From NCBI GenBank assembly GCA_902765585.1, contig CACXAG010000003.1, positions 1 through 47,957 of the forward strand: a DNA stretch of 47,957 nt. Direction: 5' to 3'. Below, one piece after another: positions 15,786 to 24,784 of this stretch. Made by a program: the position numbers and the translations under genes. The notes below the pieces were generated by a model. The model was not told the origin of the DNA. It made no database searches and saw nothing but the letters and a program-made list of their open reading frames with translations. This DNA comes from an uncultured Prevotellaceae bacterium (GTDB lineage: Bacteria; Bacteroidota; Bacteroidia; Bacteroidales; Bacteroidaceae). Numbering within the stretch: the first letter of the stretch is position 1; each line of letters opens with the position of its first letter.

Positions 15786-16766
15786 ATGTATCAGCTTTCA
15801 TCCGACACCATCCTGCAGCAGGTCAACGACTGCTTGGCCCACCTGCCCTACGACCGCAAACCCGCCTCGCTCTACGAACCCGTCCAGTATGTACTCTCCT
15901 TGGGCGGCAAGCGCATCAGACCCGTACTCATGCTGCTCAGCTACAACCTGTGGCGCGAACAGCCAGAGGACATCCTCATGCCCGCCATCGGACTGGAGAC
16001 CTACCACAACTACACGCTGCTGCACGACGACCTGATGGACCAGGCCGACATGCGCCGCGGCCACCAGACCGTACACAAGCGCTGGGATGCCAACAAGGCC
16101 ATCCTCTCAGGCGACTCCATGCTCGTGCTGGCCTACCAGCGCGTGGCACAGGTGCCTGCCAACAAACTGCAGCAGGTGCTCGACCTCTTCACCGTCACGG
16201 CTCTCGAGATTGGCGAAGGACAGGAGTACGACATGGATTTCGAGACACGTAACGACGTCACAGAGGACGAGTATATCGAGATGATACGCCTGAAGACCAG
16301 CGTGCTGCTGGCCTGTGCGCTGAAGATGGGCGCCATCCTGGCCGATGCGCCGCAAGAGGACATCGACCGTCTCTATCAGGTGGGCGAACAGCTGGGACTG
16401 GCCTTCCAGTTGCAGGACGACCTGCTCGACGTCTATGGTGATCCAGAGGTATTCGGCAAGGCCATCGGCGGCGATATCACGTCGAACAAGAAGACCTATA
16501 TGCTCATCAACGCCTTCAACCGTGCCAATGCTGCACAGCGGCAGGAACTGGAGCAATGGGTAATGGCCAAAGAGTTCAACCGTGCAGAGAAGGTGGCCGC
16601 TGTCACCCGTCTCTATGACGAGATAGGCATCCGCGAACTCTGCGAGCAGAAAATCAACTATTACTTTGAGCAGGCGCGCCAGACGCTCAATCAGGTGCAG
16701 GTAGCCGAAGACCGCAAACAGGCCTTGCGCGCCTATATGGACGACATGCTGCACCGCAACAAGTAA
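15786..16766 (+). CDS. Polyprenyl (farnesyl/geranylgeranyl-type) diphosphate synthase
   Basis: The 326-residue enzyme condenses isopentenyl diphosphate with allylic diphosphates. It has the first Asp-rich motif DDLMD at 81-85, GGKRIRP at 40-46 for substrate binding, and the second motif DDLLD within LQDDLLDVYGD near residue 212. Product chain length cannot be set with confidence from the sequence. It is probably cotranscribed with the tatD gene 21 bases downstream. Confidence 0.93.
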   Translation: MYQLSSDTILQQVNDCLAHLPYDRKPASLYEPVQYVLSLGGKRIRPVLMLLSYNLWREQPEDILMPAIGLETYHNYTLLHDDLMDQADMRRGHQTVHKRWDANKAILSGDSMLVLAYQRVAQVPANKLQQVLDLFTVTALEIGEGQEYDMDFETRNDVTEDEYIEMIRLKTSVLLACALKMGAILADAPQEDIDRLYQVGEQLGLAFQLQDDLLDVYGDPEVFGKAIGGDITSNKKTYMLINAFNRANAAQRQELEQWVMAKEFNRAEKVAAVTRLYDEIGIRELCEQKINYYFEQARQTLNQVQVAEDRKQALRAYMDDMLHRNK

Positions 16767-16803
16767 TCATCAATTATCCATTATCAATTGTCCATTATCA
16801 ATT
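16767..16803. repeat. Short tandem repeat covering the tatD start
   Basis: Repeats of the type (t)atcaattatcc / ttatcaattgtcc span the stop of the prenyl synthase gene and the first codons of tatD. A similar tract, tatcaattgtcaattgtc, precedes the tRNA gene. Confidence 0.7.
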
Positions 16804-17606
16804 ACATAGACACCCATTGCCACCTGGACGGCGAAGAGTTCAACGCTGACCGCGACACCGTCATCCAGCGTGCCCGCGAGGCTGGCTGTCAGGCTATCTT
16901 CCTGCCTGCCATCGACGTGGCCACCTGCCACAGCGTCCTCGACGTCTGCGCCCAGCATCCCGGCTACTGCTACCCCATGCTTGGCGTGCACCCCGAGGAA
17001 GTACGCAGCGACTGGCGCGAGCAACTTGCCGAGATTCGGAAAGTCATTGACACTTCTCTCACCTCTCACCTCTCACCCCTCACCTCTCAACTTCTCGCCA
17101 TTGGCGAAATCGGCCTCGACTACTACTGGAGCCGCGAGTTCGAACAAGAACAGTTGCAAGCCTTCGAAGAGCAGGTGCGCTGGGCTGTAGAGCTGCAGCT
17201 GCCGCTGATGATTCATTGTCGCAAGGCTCAGAACGAGTTGGTGGCCATCATAAAGAAGTACGCGAACGACCTGCCTGGTGGCGTCTTCCACTGCTTCACG
17301 GGCAACGAGCAAGAGGCACGGCAACTGCTGGAGTTCGAGCGCTTCGTGCTGGGCATCGGCGGCGTACTGACGTTCAAGAAGAGCCATCTACCCGAGACGC
17401 TGGCCGCTGCCGTTCCCCTCAGTCGCATCGTCCTCGAGACCGACGCCCCCTACATGGCTCCCGTGCCCCAGCGTGGTCAGCGCAACGAGTCGGCCTACAT
17501 CCGCCACATCATCGCCCGTCTGGCCGAGGCCTATCACGTCAGCGAAGAGGAAATATGCCAGCAGACCAATGCCAACGTTGCCCGCATCTTTGGCCAGAAA
17601 ATGTGA
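16788..17606 (+). CDS. TatD-family metal-dependent deoxyribonuclease
   Basis: The 272-residue protein has the TatD motifs IDTHCHLDGEEF near the start, GEIGLDYYW, HCRKAQ, GGVFHCFTG and ETDAPYMAP, which supply the metal ligands. TatD enzymes act as cytoplasmic 3'-5' DNases. No in-frame ATG exists near the start; the only plausible start is TTG at 16788, inside an AT-rich tandem repeat. Residues LTSHLSPLTSQL before GEIGLDYYW are encoded by a ctcacctct repeat (17054-17096) and look like an insertion relative to relatives. Cotranscription with the prenyl synthase gene is likely. Confidence 0.9.
   Translation: MSIINYIDTHCHLDGEEFNADRDTVIQRAREAGCQAIFLPAIDVATCHSVLDVCAQHPGYCYPMLGVHPEEVRSDWREQLAEIRKVIDTSLTSHLSPLTSQLLAIGEIGLDYYWSREFEQEQLQAFEEQVRWAVELQLPLMIHCRKAQNELVAIIKKYANDLPGGVFHCFTGNEQEARQLLEFERFVLGIGGVLTFKKSHLPETLAAAVPLSRIVLETDAPYMAPVPQRGQRNESAYIRHIIARLAEAYHVSEEEICQQTNANVARIFGQKM
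17054..17096 (+). repeat. ctcacctct-type octamer repeat inside tatD
   Basis: About five imperfect units of ctcacctct occur in frame within the tatD gene. The same repeat type (reverse complement) is in the glycosyltransferase fusion gene at 21086-21114. Confidence 0.8.
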
Positions 17607-17641
17607 TGAACGAACGCAAGGATAGTTAACAAATCATAATT

Positions 17642-17670
17642 ATCAATTGTCAATTGTCAATTGTCAATTA
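17642..17670. repeat. caattgt tandem repeat before tRNA-Ser
   Basis: Four units of tcaattg fill the spacer between the tatD stop and the tRNA promoter. Confidence 0.75.
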
Positions 17671-17677
17671 ATTATTG

Positions 17678-17686
17678 TACCTTTGC
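17678..17686 (+). promoter_or_regulatory. tRNA-Ser promoter box
   Basis: TACCTTTGC lies 15 bases before the mature 5' end of the tRNA. Confidence 0.75.
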
Positions 17687-17701
17687 ATCCGCTTTACAAA
17701 A

Positions 17702-17789
17702 GGAGAGGTGCTCGAGTGGTTGAAGAGGCACGCCTGGAAAGCGTGTAGCCGGCAAAACTGGCTCGCAGGTTCGAATCCTGTTCTCTCCG
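17702..17789 (+). tRNA. tRNA-Ser (anticodon GGA)
   Basis: The 88-nt class II tRNA has the acceptor stem GGAGAGG/TCTCTCC, anticodon stem CACGC/GCGTG with loop CTGGAAA (anticodon GGA, reads UCC and UCU), a long variable arm (TAGCCGGCAAAACTGGCT) and a T-arm with GGTTCGAATCC. The discriminator base is G, as expected for serine. CCA is not encoded. A perfect bidirectional terminator follows directly. Confidence 0.97.
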
Positions 17790-17790
17790 C

Positions 17791-17842
17791 AAAAAAGAAG
17801 AATACCATGGAAGTTTGAAGTTACATGGTATTCTTCTTTTTT
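17791..17842. terminator. Bidirectional terminator between tRNA-Ser and the lipoprotein gene
   Basis: A perfect 19-bp stem (AAAAAAGAAGAATACCATG with its complement at 17824-17842) around a 14-base loop provides U-tracts for both strands. Confidence 0.9.
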
Positions 17843-17849
17843 GTATGTT

Positions 17850-18410
17850 TCAATTTAACGCACCATCTTTTTTGGCAAACTCGCCGCTGGCCTTGAAAGT
17901 AGGAGTGCCGTCGGCGCTGCGGGTGTGGGCGCTGCGCGTCCAGTAGCCCCAGTCGAAGCTGCGGTCGTAGCTGAGATCAAAGTAGATGTCGCGGTTGGTG
18001 CCGTCGTCCATGTAGCCACGGAAACGATAGTCGTTGAGGGTGTAGTCGTAGATGTAGACGGTGTTCCAGCTGTCGGCGTACTGGATGCGTATCTGACCGT
18101 TGACCACCTCCCAGTCGAACTCGCAGTAGTAGTAGTCGTCGTAGCGGCTATAGGTGTTGTAGTCGACCTCGTAGCCCCAGCCGCCATAACGGTTCTCACG
18201 CTCGAAGTAGATGGTGGTGCGGTAGGAGTCACCGCTCAGGCCGTAGCGGTCTCTGAGGTAGGTCTCTATATAGCCTGTCCAAGTGCCCTCCAGGGTGTAG
18301 GCCTCGCGGCGGTCTTCCTCGTCTTCCCAGTGCCAGTTGCAGCTGGTGAACGTAGCGGTGGCGGTAAGAGCCATCAGCGCCATTGTCAGGTAAGTATAAA
18401 ACTTCTTCAT
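17850..18410 (-). CDS. Tyr/Asp-rich lipoprotein of unknown function
   Basis: The 186-residue protein has a lipoprotein signal (MKKFYTYLTMALMALTATATFTSC), then EGTWTGYIETYL and a run rich in Tyr, Arg and Asp. No family is recognised; the pattern suggests a small beta-sandwich or lipocalin-like domain, but that is a guess. ATGs at 18410 and 18419 both follow the promoter box at 18448-18456; starts further upstream do not. It is monocistronic, ending against the shared terminator. Confidence 0.8.
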   Translation of the reverse strand: MKKFYTYLTMALMALTATATFTSCNWHWEDEEDRREAYTLEGTWTGYIETYLRDRYGLSGDSYRTTIYFERENRYGGWGYEVDYNTYSRYDDYYYCEFDWEVVNGQIRIQYADSWNTVYIYDYTLNDYRFRGYMDDGTNRDIYFDLSYDRSFDWGYWTRSAHTRSADGTPTFKASGEFAKKDGALN

Positions 18411-18447
18411 AGTCGTCATCGTTTTAAATGGTTTAACTTCTGATGGT

Positions 18448-18456
18448 GCAAAGGTA
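18448..18456 (-). promoter_or_regulatory. Promoter box of the lipoprotein gene
   Basis: Minus-strand TACCTTTGC lies about 30 bases upstream of the chosen ATG and excludes the longer frame start at 18479. Confidence 0.7.
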
Positions 18457-18532
18457 GGCATTAACAACCACCCCTGCAAGCAGAAATTCCTATTTCGCGG
18501 TAGGGAAATGCCTATTTCATCGTAGGAACATG

Positions 18533-19840
18533 CTACACCTCTTCAGACTCCTCTTCTTCCTGCTTCTTTCCAAATTCAGGGTCGATGTCGAGGAACCATG
18601 TCACCACGTAGGTCAGCGTACAGGCAGCAACGACGATGAGGAAGAAAGCCTGATAGCCGACAGCCTCCTGCAAGGCTCCCGCAAAGAGGCCAGGAATCAT
18701 CATCGACAGGGCCATGAAGGCTGTGCACAATGCATAGTGCGAGGTCTTGTGCTCACCCTGACTATAATAGATAAGGTATAGCATATAGGCTGAGAAGCCG
18801 AAGCCATAGCCGAACTGCTCGATGAAGACACAGACATTGATGATGAACAGGCTCTGGGGCAACACATAGCTGAGATAGACATAGACGAGGTCGGGCAGCG
18901 TGATGGCCATCACCATGGGCCACAGCCAGCGCTTCAAGCCGTCGCGACTGGCAGCGAAACCGCCCAGAATGCCTCCCAGCGTGAGCCCGATGACGCCAAC
19001 GGTACCCTGAACCAGTCCGTACTCACCGTCGGAAAGACCGAGACCACCGTTATGTCCGGAGTCAACGAGGAAAAGGGCACTGATCTTGGCCAGCAACCCC
19101 TCAGGCATGCGATAGAACAGCATGAAGCAGATGCCGGCCCACACTTGTGGCTTCTGGAAGAAGGTGACAAGTGTCTGGCGGAACTCATTCAGGATGCCAC
19201 TAACCGACCGTTGCATCCTTTCACCGTCTTCTGACGGTTTGGGCAATGCCCAGCTGTGGTAGAGCCATAGGGCAATGAAGAGACCTGCCATGAGGTAGAA
19301 CACAAGGCTCCAGGAATAGCGGATATTTCGCGTGAGCACCTGCAGAGCACCAGCCAGTCCAACGAGCAGTCCTGACGAGAATATGGTGGCAATGCGGTAG
19401 AACGTGGAACGGATGCCCACGAAGTAGGCTTGGTCGTGCTGGTCGAGTCCGAGCATATAAAATCCGTCAGCGGCAATATCATGCGTAGCACTCGAGAAGG
19501 CCATCAGCCAGAAAAAGCATAGCGATCCCTGCAGCCACCACGGTCCGGGAATGGTAAAGGCCACGCCAGCCAGGGCGGCTCCAATGAGCAGTTGCATGGT
19601 GACAATCCACCAGCGCTTCGACTTGAGCATATCGACGAATGGGCTCCACAGGGGTTTGATGACCCACGGCAGATAGAGCCAAGAGGTATAGAGGGTGATG
19701 TCGGTATTGGACAGGCCAAGGCGCTTATACATGATGAGCGAGATGGTCATCACGGCGACGTATGGTACGCCTTCTGCAAAATAAAGTGTGGGCACCCACG
19801 CCCAAGGGTTACGCTTCTTTGAACTATGAATTTTAAACAT
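18533..19840 (-). CDS. AmpG-like MFS permease
   Basis: The 435-residue protein has about 12 membrane helices. The N-terminus (NPWAWVPTLYFAEGVPYVAV), the TSWLYLPWVIKPLWSPFVD loop and ATHDIAADGFYML match the AmpG branch of MFS transporters, which import GlcNAc-anhydroMurNAc muropeptides for cell-wall recycling. The C-terminus is acidic (KKQEEEESEEV). It lies 28 bp downstream of the SpoIID-containing fusion gene in the same direction, so it is probably in one operon with a predicted glycan-strand-cleaving enzyme. Substrate is inferred from family and context. Confidence 0.87.
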   Translation of the reverse strand: MFKIHSSKKRNPWAWVPTLYFAEGVPYVAVMTISLIMYKRLGLSNTDITLYTSWLYLPWVIKPLWSPFVDMLKSKRWWIVTMQLLIGAALAGVAFTIPGPWWLQGSLCFFWLMAFSSATHDIAADGFYMLGLDQHDQAYFVGIRSTFYRIATIFSSGLLVGLAGALQVLTRNIRYSWSLVFYLMAGLFIALWLYHSWALPKPSEDGERMQRSVSGILNEFRQTLVTFFQKPQVWAGICFMLFYRMPEGLLAKISALFLVDSGHNGGLGLSDGEYGLVQGTVGVIGLTLGGILGGFAASRDGLKRWLWPMVMAITLPDLVYVYLSYVLPQSLFIINVCVFIEQFGYGFGFSAYMLYLIYYSQGEHKTSHYALCTAFMALSMMIPGLFAGALQEAVGYQAFFLIVVAACTLTYVVTWFLDIDPEFGKKQEEEESEEV

Positions 19841-19868
19841 TGAACTGTATGATTACTTTTACCTTCAA

Positions 19869-22800
19869 TTAATAAATTCGCTTGATTTCGGCATTGCGGT
19901 AGTAGTGCAGCAGGATTTGCTCGTAGCTGTAGCCCTGCTGGCCCATAACGGCGGCACCAATCTGGCAGAGCCCCACGCCATGCCCCCAGCCCTTGCCGTG
20001 CAGACGGAAACCGGTTGGGGTCTTCTCCACGTCGAAAGCAGAGCTAAGCAGATGGCTCTCGCTGAGCGCACGGCGTATCTCGAGTTCTTTGCCAATGGTG
20101 AAGGTCTTCTTCGTGCCTACTATCTTGAGTTTCCAGATGCGCCCGCTCTTGCCACGCTCCAGTGGGATGAGGTCGGTGATAGTGCCAAAGTCATCCTTGA
20201 GTTTTTCGTTGACGAGTCCTGAAATCTCGTCCACGGTATATTCCACTGTCCAGCGATAGAAGTCGTTGGTCTCCTGGTCGTAGTCGTTGAGCACCTGTGC
20301 CAGCACGGCCTTGTCGCTGGTATTGCAGAAGGGATCTTCGATGCTAACCAAATAAGGCTTGGGGGTGTCCTCCCAGCAATACTGGAACTCCTCTGTGCGC
20401 CCACCACAGCACTTGGAGAAACGGGCGTCGCAGATGTCGTCGCCATAGCAGAGCACCTGTCCGCAGGTAGCCTTCAGGGCCTGTTCGACGGCAGGACTGG
20501 TCTGCTTGGTGATGCCCTGATAACGCTGACAATGGTCGTCGGCACAGACGTCGAAGATGGTATGGTCCTCGCGGTCGTACCAGCGAATAAGCTCGTCATC
20601 CTTCTTGATGAACGAGAAGAATCCGTTCTTCTGCTCCTGGTTCTCCTCACGGCGCTTCATCTGCGCCAGCAGCCACGAACGGCTGATAACGGCATGGGCC
20701 TTCAGCAGCTCGACGCCTGCCGTCGCCTTCATCTCGCTGGAGATGACGCTGGCCAAGTAGCGCTCTACGGGCAATACGTTGATGGCGGTAATCTGGTCGG
20801 CCTCCACCACGAGGCGCAATGTACCCAGGAAGGTCTGCGTCTCCTTGCGCTCCCAATGGAAATTGACGCCTATGGTGACGTCGGACAGCGAGAAGGAGGC
20901 ACCCGGCGCAGCAGGCCGGAAGGTCAGTTCGCGATATTGGTTGCCATTCCACAGGATGCCACCCTCGGCAAACTCCACCAGCTGCTGACCCTCGATGGTG
21001 GCGCCTTTGGCTGTGTAGGATCCGTTGAGCGAGAAGGAAATCTTCTGGCCACTGACGATGCCCACTGCCACATCAGGTGCTTCTTGAAAGGTGAAAAGTG
21101 AGAGGTGAGAGACGAGCGGCATGTTTTGCAAGCGTTCCATCACCTGGGTCATCTGCTCCTGGGTAAGCGACACCTCTTTATATATAGCACAGACTATCTC
21201 AGGCGTCAGACGACGGAAGTCCTGTTCGCGAGGGGTGATGATGAGTCCACCCATGTCGACGGCTCCCGGACTGATGAGATACTGGGCATCGCCAACAGCC
21301 GAATAGCAATCGGGACGGTGCTTGCGACGAGGCAGCACCACACTGAGCAGTTGGTCGCCCTGCTGCCACACGATGATATTCATCATGGGTTCCTCACTGT
21401 GGGGAGCGACGTGCTGCAAGGCGTCATACAAACGGCGGAAAAGCCTCTCGCCATCTGCCACGCCACGGCTGCGCACAAGGAAAGCGGCAGCGGGATAGTC
21501 AGGGACATGCCAGATGCCCGCCACCTCATCGTCGCCTTTCAGTACTTCGACCAGATTGCGGCTGAGGCGCTGCCAGGCCGTCTGCAAAGGCATCACGCCA
21601 TTACTGACAAGCTGCAGATGAGCGTGGTCAGGTGCCGAGGCACCACACAGCGGACCATTATATAATACGGTGAGGGCAGCATCGCGCTGGGCCAGCCGCA
21701 GCATTTCGCCATACATCGGCAGGATGCGCTGGGGCTGATGCTTCAGCGTAGGCAGGGTGAAATGGACAGGAAGTATGGGGAAGGGGTTGACCAGCAGTTC
21801 GTACTTACCATCCACTACACGGCGCATCTGTTGCTGCGGACGATGCTCGCGACAAAGGAAACAAGGACGCTCGCTGATACTTTTGGCGTCAATCTTGGCC
21901 CCCGTAGAGCCTATGCGGGCAGGATTCCACTGAGCCATCAGCGTGATGCTTTCAGCTGGAAGCTCACGGGTCTCGACGCGGTTCAGCTCACGATAGCGCT
22001 GTCGCACATCATCCCACGTCTGTAGCTGTCGCTGGAAGAAACGCTGCAGCGGACTCTCCCCACCAACATTGCTGCCAGCCTGGTGCATCTTCTGGCGGGC
22101 TTGAAGCTCCATGGTGCGCAGACGGTCCTTATACAGGTTGTTGGCATTGATCTTGTCGACAGACAGGGCTGCATCGCTGTTGCCACCCCAGCGGCGGCAC
22201 AGGTACAGCTCGGTAAAGATGCGTCCTATGCGGTAGTGGCGCGAGAACCATAGTCCGAGGGCATAGTCCTCGCCATACGAGGTATTGGGGAAGCCGACAC
22301 TACGCAACAACGGCGTAAAGAAGGCACGAGGAGCACCTAAGCCATTGATTCGCAAGGCATTGTTGGGGCCGTTCTCGTCAGTCCACTCCTGATGGGCAAT
22401 GAGTCCGGGCGGTAGCGTGTTCAGGTCGAAGTCGCACATGCGATAGGAACCTATCACCATAGCCGCCTTCTGCTTGTGGAAAGCATCGACGACCGTCTGT
22501 AGCGTCTTGGGCGACGAGTAGAGGTCGTCGCTGTCCAACTGGACGGCAAAGCGTCCGCAGAAAGGACTGTAGACGGCCTCATTCCAACAGCCACCAATGC
22601 CCAGGTCGGAGCGCTGAGGCACGATAACGTAGAGTCTGTTGCTATGGTTTAGCAACAGACTGGACAAAATATCGGAGGTACCGTCCGTAGAGTGGTTGTC
22701 CACCACGATAACATTATACTTGAAGTTCGTCTTCTGCGACAAGGCACTCTCGACGGCATCGCGGATGGTCTTGGCACGGTTAAAGACTGGAATAATGACG

Positions 22801-23555
22801 GAAGCCTCCACATCGAACTCCTGCTCATCGAAGTCAACATCCTGATACTGAGTTGTATCGACCAATGCACCAACCTGTCGGAGATGGGCCGTACAGGCCT
22901 GTTCCATCTCCACTTGGACCTCGCGATTGGCAGGATTCACGTAGTCGAACTGCTTTTCACCAGAAACACGGAGGTCGGTTTCCTCTTCGGTGTAGAGATA
23001 CTCGTTGAGGTGGAACAGTCGTCCCTCACGGCTCAGGAAGAGACGCAGGTCATAGAAACCGGCATACTGATAGTCGCGCTCGCGATCGGAGGTGGCATAC
23101 TTGTGCAGCATAGAGGTGCGCAACAGCAGTAAAGAGCCGAAATCGAAATCATCGCGCAGCGAGCCTTCCTGATAATCGATGACGGGATGAGCCTTGCGCT
23201 CCCCTTGCACTACTGTATAGCGGTCGGCATAGACCAGGGCAGCCTCCGTGTCCTTCGCGGCTTGCAGCATCCGTTCGACAGCCGAAGCTCCGATGGTCAG
23301 TGGCGTGGGTTTCATACTCAGCAGCACATAGTCGCTCAGGGCGTTCTCTGCCACCTTCATCACAAAATCGCTACTAACCAAACTATCGACAACGACAAGC
23401 GAGCAATCTTGCGGTGCATCAACAGCGGATGCCACATGGGCATTCACCATCAGAAAAATATGTCTAACCGCCACACTCATGCGCAGATGTTCCACGGTAG
23501 GAAGCACATCCGCCAGCGTCTGACAGGCCAGAAAACAATCGATATTCTGTCTCAT
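19869..23555 (-). CDS. Three-part fusion: glycosyltransferase, DUF4922 (HIT/GalT-like) and SpoIID/LytB domain
   Basis: The 1228-residue protein begins with a degenerate GT-A-like part (about 1-200). A GT2 domain follows (about 250-455; [19 protein letters not shown] at 341-344, SYGEDYALG near 427). DUF4922 spans about 550-800, with CFLC at 565-568 and the HIT-like DHAHLQ (H644, H646) resembling Ap4A/GDP-hexose phosphorylases. A SpoIID/LytB domain spans about 830-1228 with the conserved catalytic Glu E941 in SSEM and the C-terminal motif [15 protein letters not shown]. SpoIID cleaves denuded peptidoglycan strands. No signal peptide is visible, which is odd for a wall enzyme. An AmpG-like permease gene follows. 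Residues near 814-824 are encoded by an intergenic-type repeat. Confidence 0.88.
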   Translation of the reverse strand: MRQNIDCFLACQTLADVLPTVEHLRMSVAVRHIFLMVNAHVASAVDAPQDCSLVVVDSLVSSDFVMKVAENALSDYVLLSMKPTPLTIGASAVERMLQAAKDTEAALVYADRYTVVQGERKAHPVIDYQEGSLRDDFDFGSLLLLRTSMLHKYATSDRERDYQYAGFYDLRLFLSREGRLFHLNEYLYTEEETDLRVSGEKQFDYVNPANREVQVEMEQACTAHLRQVGALVDTTQYQDVDFDEQEFDVEASVIIPVFNRAKTIRDAVESALSQKTNFKYNVIVVDNHSTDGTSDILSSLLLNHSNRLYVIVPQRSDLGIGGCWNEAVYSPFCGRFAVQLDSDDLYSSPKTLQTVVDAFHKQKAAMVIGSYRMCDFDLNTLPPGLIAHQEWTDENGPNNALRINGLGAPRAFFTPLLRSVGFPNTSYGEDYALGLWFSRHYRIGRIFTELYLCRRWGGNSDAALSVDKINANNLYKDRLRTMELQARQKMHQAGSNVGGESPLQRFFQRQLQTWDDVRQRYRELNRVETRELPAESITLMAQWNPARIGSTGAKIDAKSISERPCFLCREHRPQQQMRRVVDGKYELLVNPFPILPVHFTLPTLKHQPQRILPMYGEMLRLAQRDAALTVLYNGPLCGASAPDHAHLQLVSNGVMPLQTAWQRLSRNLVEVLKGDDEVAGIWHVPDYPAAAFLVRSRGVADGERLFRRLYDALQHVAPHSEEPMMNIIVWQQGDQLLSVVLPRRKHRPDCYSAVGDAQYLISPGAVDMGGLIITPREQDFRRLTPEIVCAIYKEVSLTQEQMTQVMERLQNMPLVSHLSLFTFQEAPDVAVGIVSGQKISFSLNGSYTAKGATIEGQQLVEFAEGGILWNGNQYRELTFRPAAPGASFSLSDVTIGVNFHWERKETQTFLGTLRLVVEADQITAINVLPVERYLASVISSEMKATAGVELLKAHAVISRSWLLAQMKRREENQEQKNGFFSFIKKDDELIRWYDREDHTIFDVCADDHCQRYQGITKQTSPAVEQALKATCGQVLCYGDDICDARFSKCCGGRTEEFQYCWEDTPKPYLVSIEDPFCNTSDKAVLAQVLNDYDQETNDFYRWTVEYTVDEISGLVNEKLKDDFGTITDLIPLERGKSGRIWKLKIVGTKKTFTIGKELEIRRALSESHLLSSAFDVEKTPTGFRLHGKGWGHGVGLCQIGAAVMGQQGYSYEQILLHYYRNAEIKRIY
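21086..21114 (-). repeat. ctcacctct-type repeat inside the fusion gene
   Basis: The minus strand reads ctcgtctctcacctctcac and encodes LVSHLSLF at the junction between the DUF4922 and SpoIID domains. It is the same repeat type as in tatD. Confidence 0.65.
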
Positions 23556-23584
23556 GAGAACTATTCATTTAACGTTAAGTGAGC

Positions 23585-23593
23585 GCAAAGGTA
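23585..23593 (-). promoter_or_regulatory. Promoter box of the fusion-AmpG operon
   Basis: Minus-strand TACCTTTGC lies 29 bases before the ATG at 23555, divergent to the rlmN promoter. Confidence 0.75.
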
Positions 23594-23654
23594 CGACATT
23601 TTAGCCAAACTACCAAAAATGACAAATAAATTTGGCTTTTCGCTCACTTATTCG

Positions 23655-23663
23655 TACCTTTGC
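23655..23663 (+). promoter_or_regulatory. rlmN promoter box
   Basis: TACCTTTGC lies 4 bases before the GTG at 23668, so the message may have almost no leader. Confidence 0.7.
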
Positions 23664-23667
23664 ACCC

Positions 23668-24753
23668 GTGAACATAAAAAAGAGACTATTGGGACTGACC
23701 CCGACAGAGCTAAAAGGCGTTGTTGGTGGTTTGGGCATGCCAACCTTCACGGCAAAACAGCTGACACAGTGGCTGTATGCCAAGCGGGTTAGCAGCATCG
23801 ATGACATGACCAATATCTCCAAGCAAAACCGTGAACGGCTGAGCGCTGAATACGAGGTAGGAGCCATGGCTCCCATAGACTGCCAGCGCAGCAAGGACGG
23901 CACCGTAAAATATCTGTTCCCAGTATGTGGTGATGGCTGCGATGACAACGCAACACACACAACAGAGAAGTTTGTGGAGACCGTCTTCATTCCTGACGGG
24001 GAGCGTGCTACGCTGTGTATCTCCTGTCAGGTGGGGTGTAAGATGAACTGTCTGTTCTGCCAAACGGGCAAGCAAGGTTGGCACGGCAACTTGACGGCTG
24101 CCGACATTCTGAACCAGATATATGCCCTACCCGAGGCCGACAGGCTGACCAATATCGTATTCATGGGACAAGGAGAGCCGATGGACAACTTGGAAGCGGT
24201 ATTACAGGTGTGTGAAATATTGACGGCAGACTGGGGCTACGCATGGAGTCCGAAGCGCATCACTGTGAGTTCAGTGGGTGTCAAAGGTAAGCTGAAACGT
24301 TTCCTCGACGAGAGCGACTGCCATATCGCCATCTCCATGCACTCACCACTGCATGAGCAACGCCAGCAACTGATGCCGGCAGAGAAGGTCATGCCCATCG
24401 AGGAGACCGTCGCCTTGCTCAAGCAGTATGACTTTACCCATCAGCGCCGCTGCTCGTTCGAGTACATCTGCTTCAGAGGACTGAATGACACTCCCTTGTA
24501 TGCCCGCGAAATAGTCAGGCTGCTGCAAGGACTGGAATGCCGTGTCAACCTGATTCGTTTCCACGAGATTCCTGGCGTCAACCTGCCAGCCTCCGATGAA
24601 CAACGGATGGAAGCCCTGCGCGACTATCTGACCCGCCACGGCATCACGACCACCATCCGTGCCAGTCGCGGACAGGACATCTTTGCTGCCTGCGGCATGC
24701 TCTCAACAGCGAAACAAACAGAAAACAACGAAACAAACGTTATCACGTCATAA
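23668..24753 (+). CDS. rlmN: Dual-specificity 23S rRNA/tRNA adenine C2-methyltransferase RlmN
   Basis: The radical-SAM enzyme methylates A2503 of 23S rRNA and A37 of some tRNAs. The 361-residue form has the CxxxCxxC cluster motif in GCKMNCLFCQTGKQGW, GQGEPMDNL for SAM binding, SSVGVKGKL, SMHSPLHEQR and a C-terminal RxSRGxDI-AACG with the second catalytic Cys. The motif before the cluster reads CISCQVGC with an extra Cys. The frame is open upstream to 23632, but the promoter box lies inside it, so GTG at 23668 (then NIKKRLLG) is the likely start. Confidence 0.95.
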   Translation: MNIKKRLLGLTPTELKGVVGGLGMPTFTAKQLTQWLYAKRVSSIDDMTNISKQNRERLSAEYEVGAMAPIDCQRSKDGTVKYLFPVCGDGCDDNATHTTEKFVETVFIPDGERATLCISCQVGCKMNCLFCQTGKQGWHGNLTAADILNQIYALPEADRLTNIVFMGQGEPMDNLEAVLQVCEILTADWGYAWSPKRITVSSVGVKGKLKRFLDESDCHIAISMHSPLHEQRQQLMPAEKVMPIEETVALLKQYDFTHQRRCSFEYICFRGLNDTPLYAREIVRLLQGLECRVNLIRFHEIPGVNLPASDEQRMEALRDYLTRHGITTTIRASRGQDIFAACGMLSTAKQTENNETNVITS

Positions 24754-24773
24754 CGTTATCACGAAATAACGAA
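24738..24773. repeat. aacgttatcacg repeats around the rlmN stop
   Basis: The unit cgttatcacg occurs twice, with CGTTAT...ATAACG able to pair. It overlaps the end of rlmN and the short spacer to pdxA. Confidence 0.5.
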
Positions 24774-24784
24774 AAAAGAACAAC

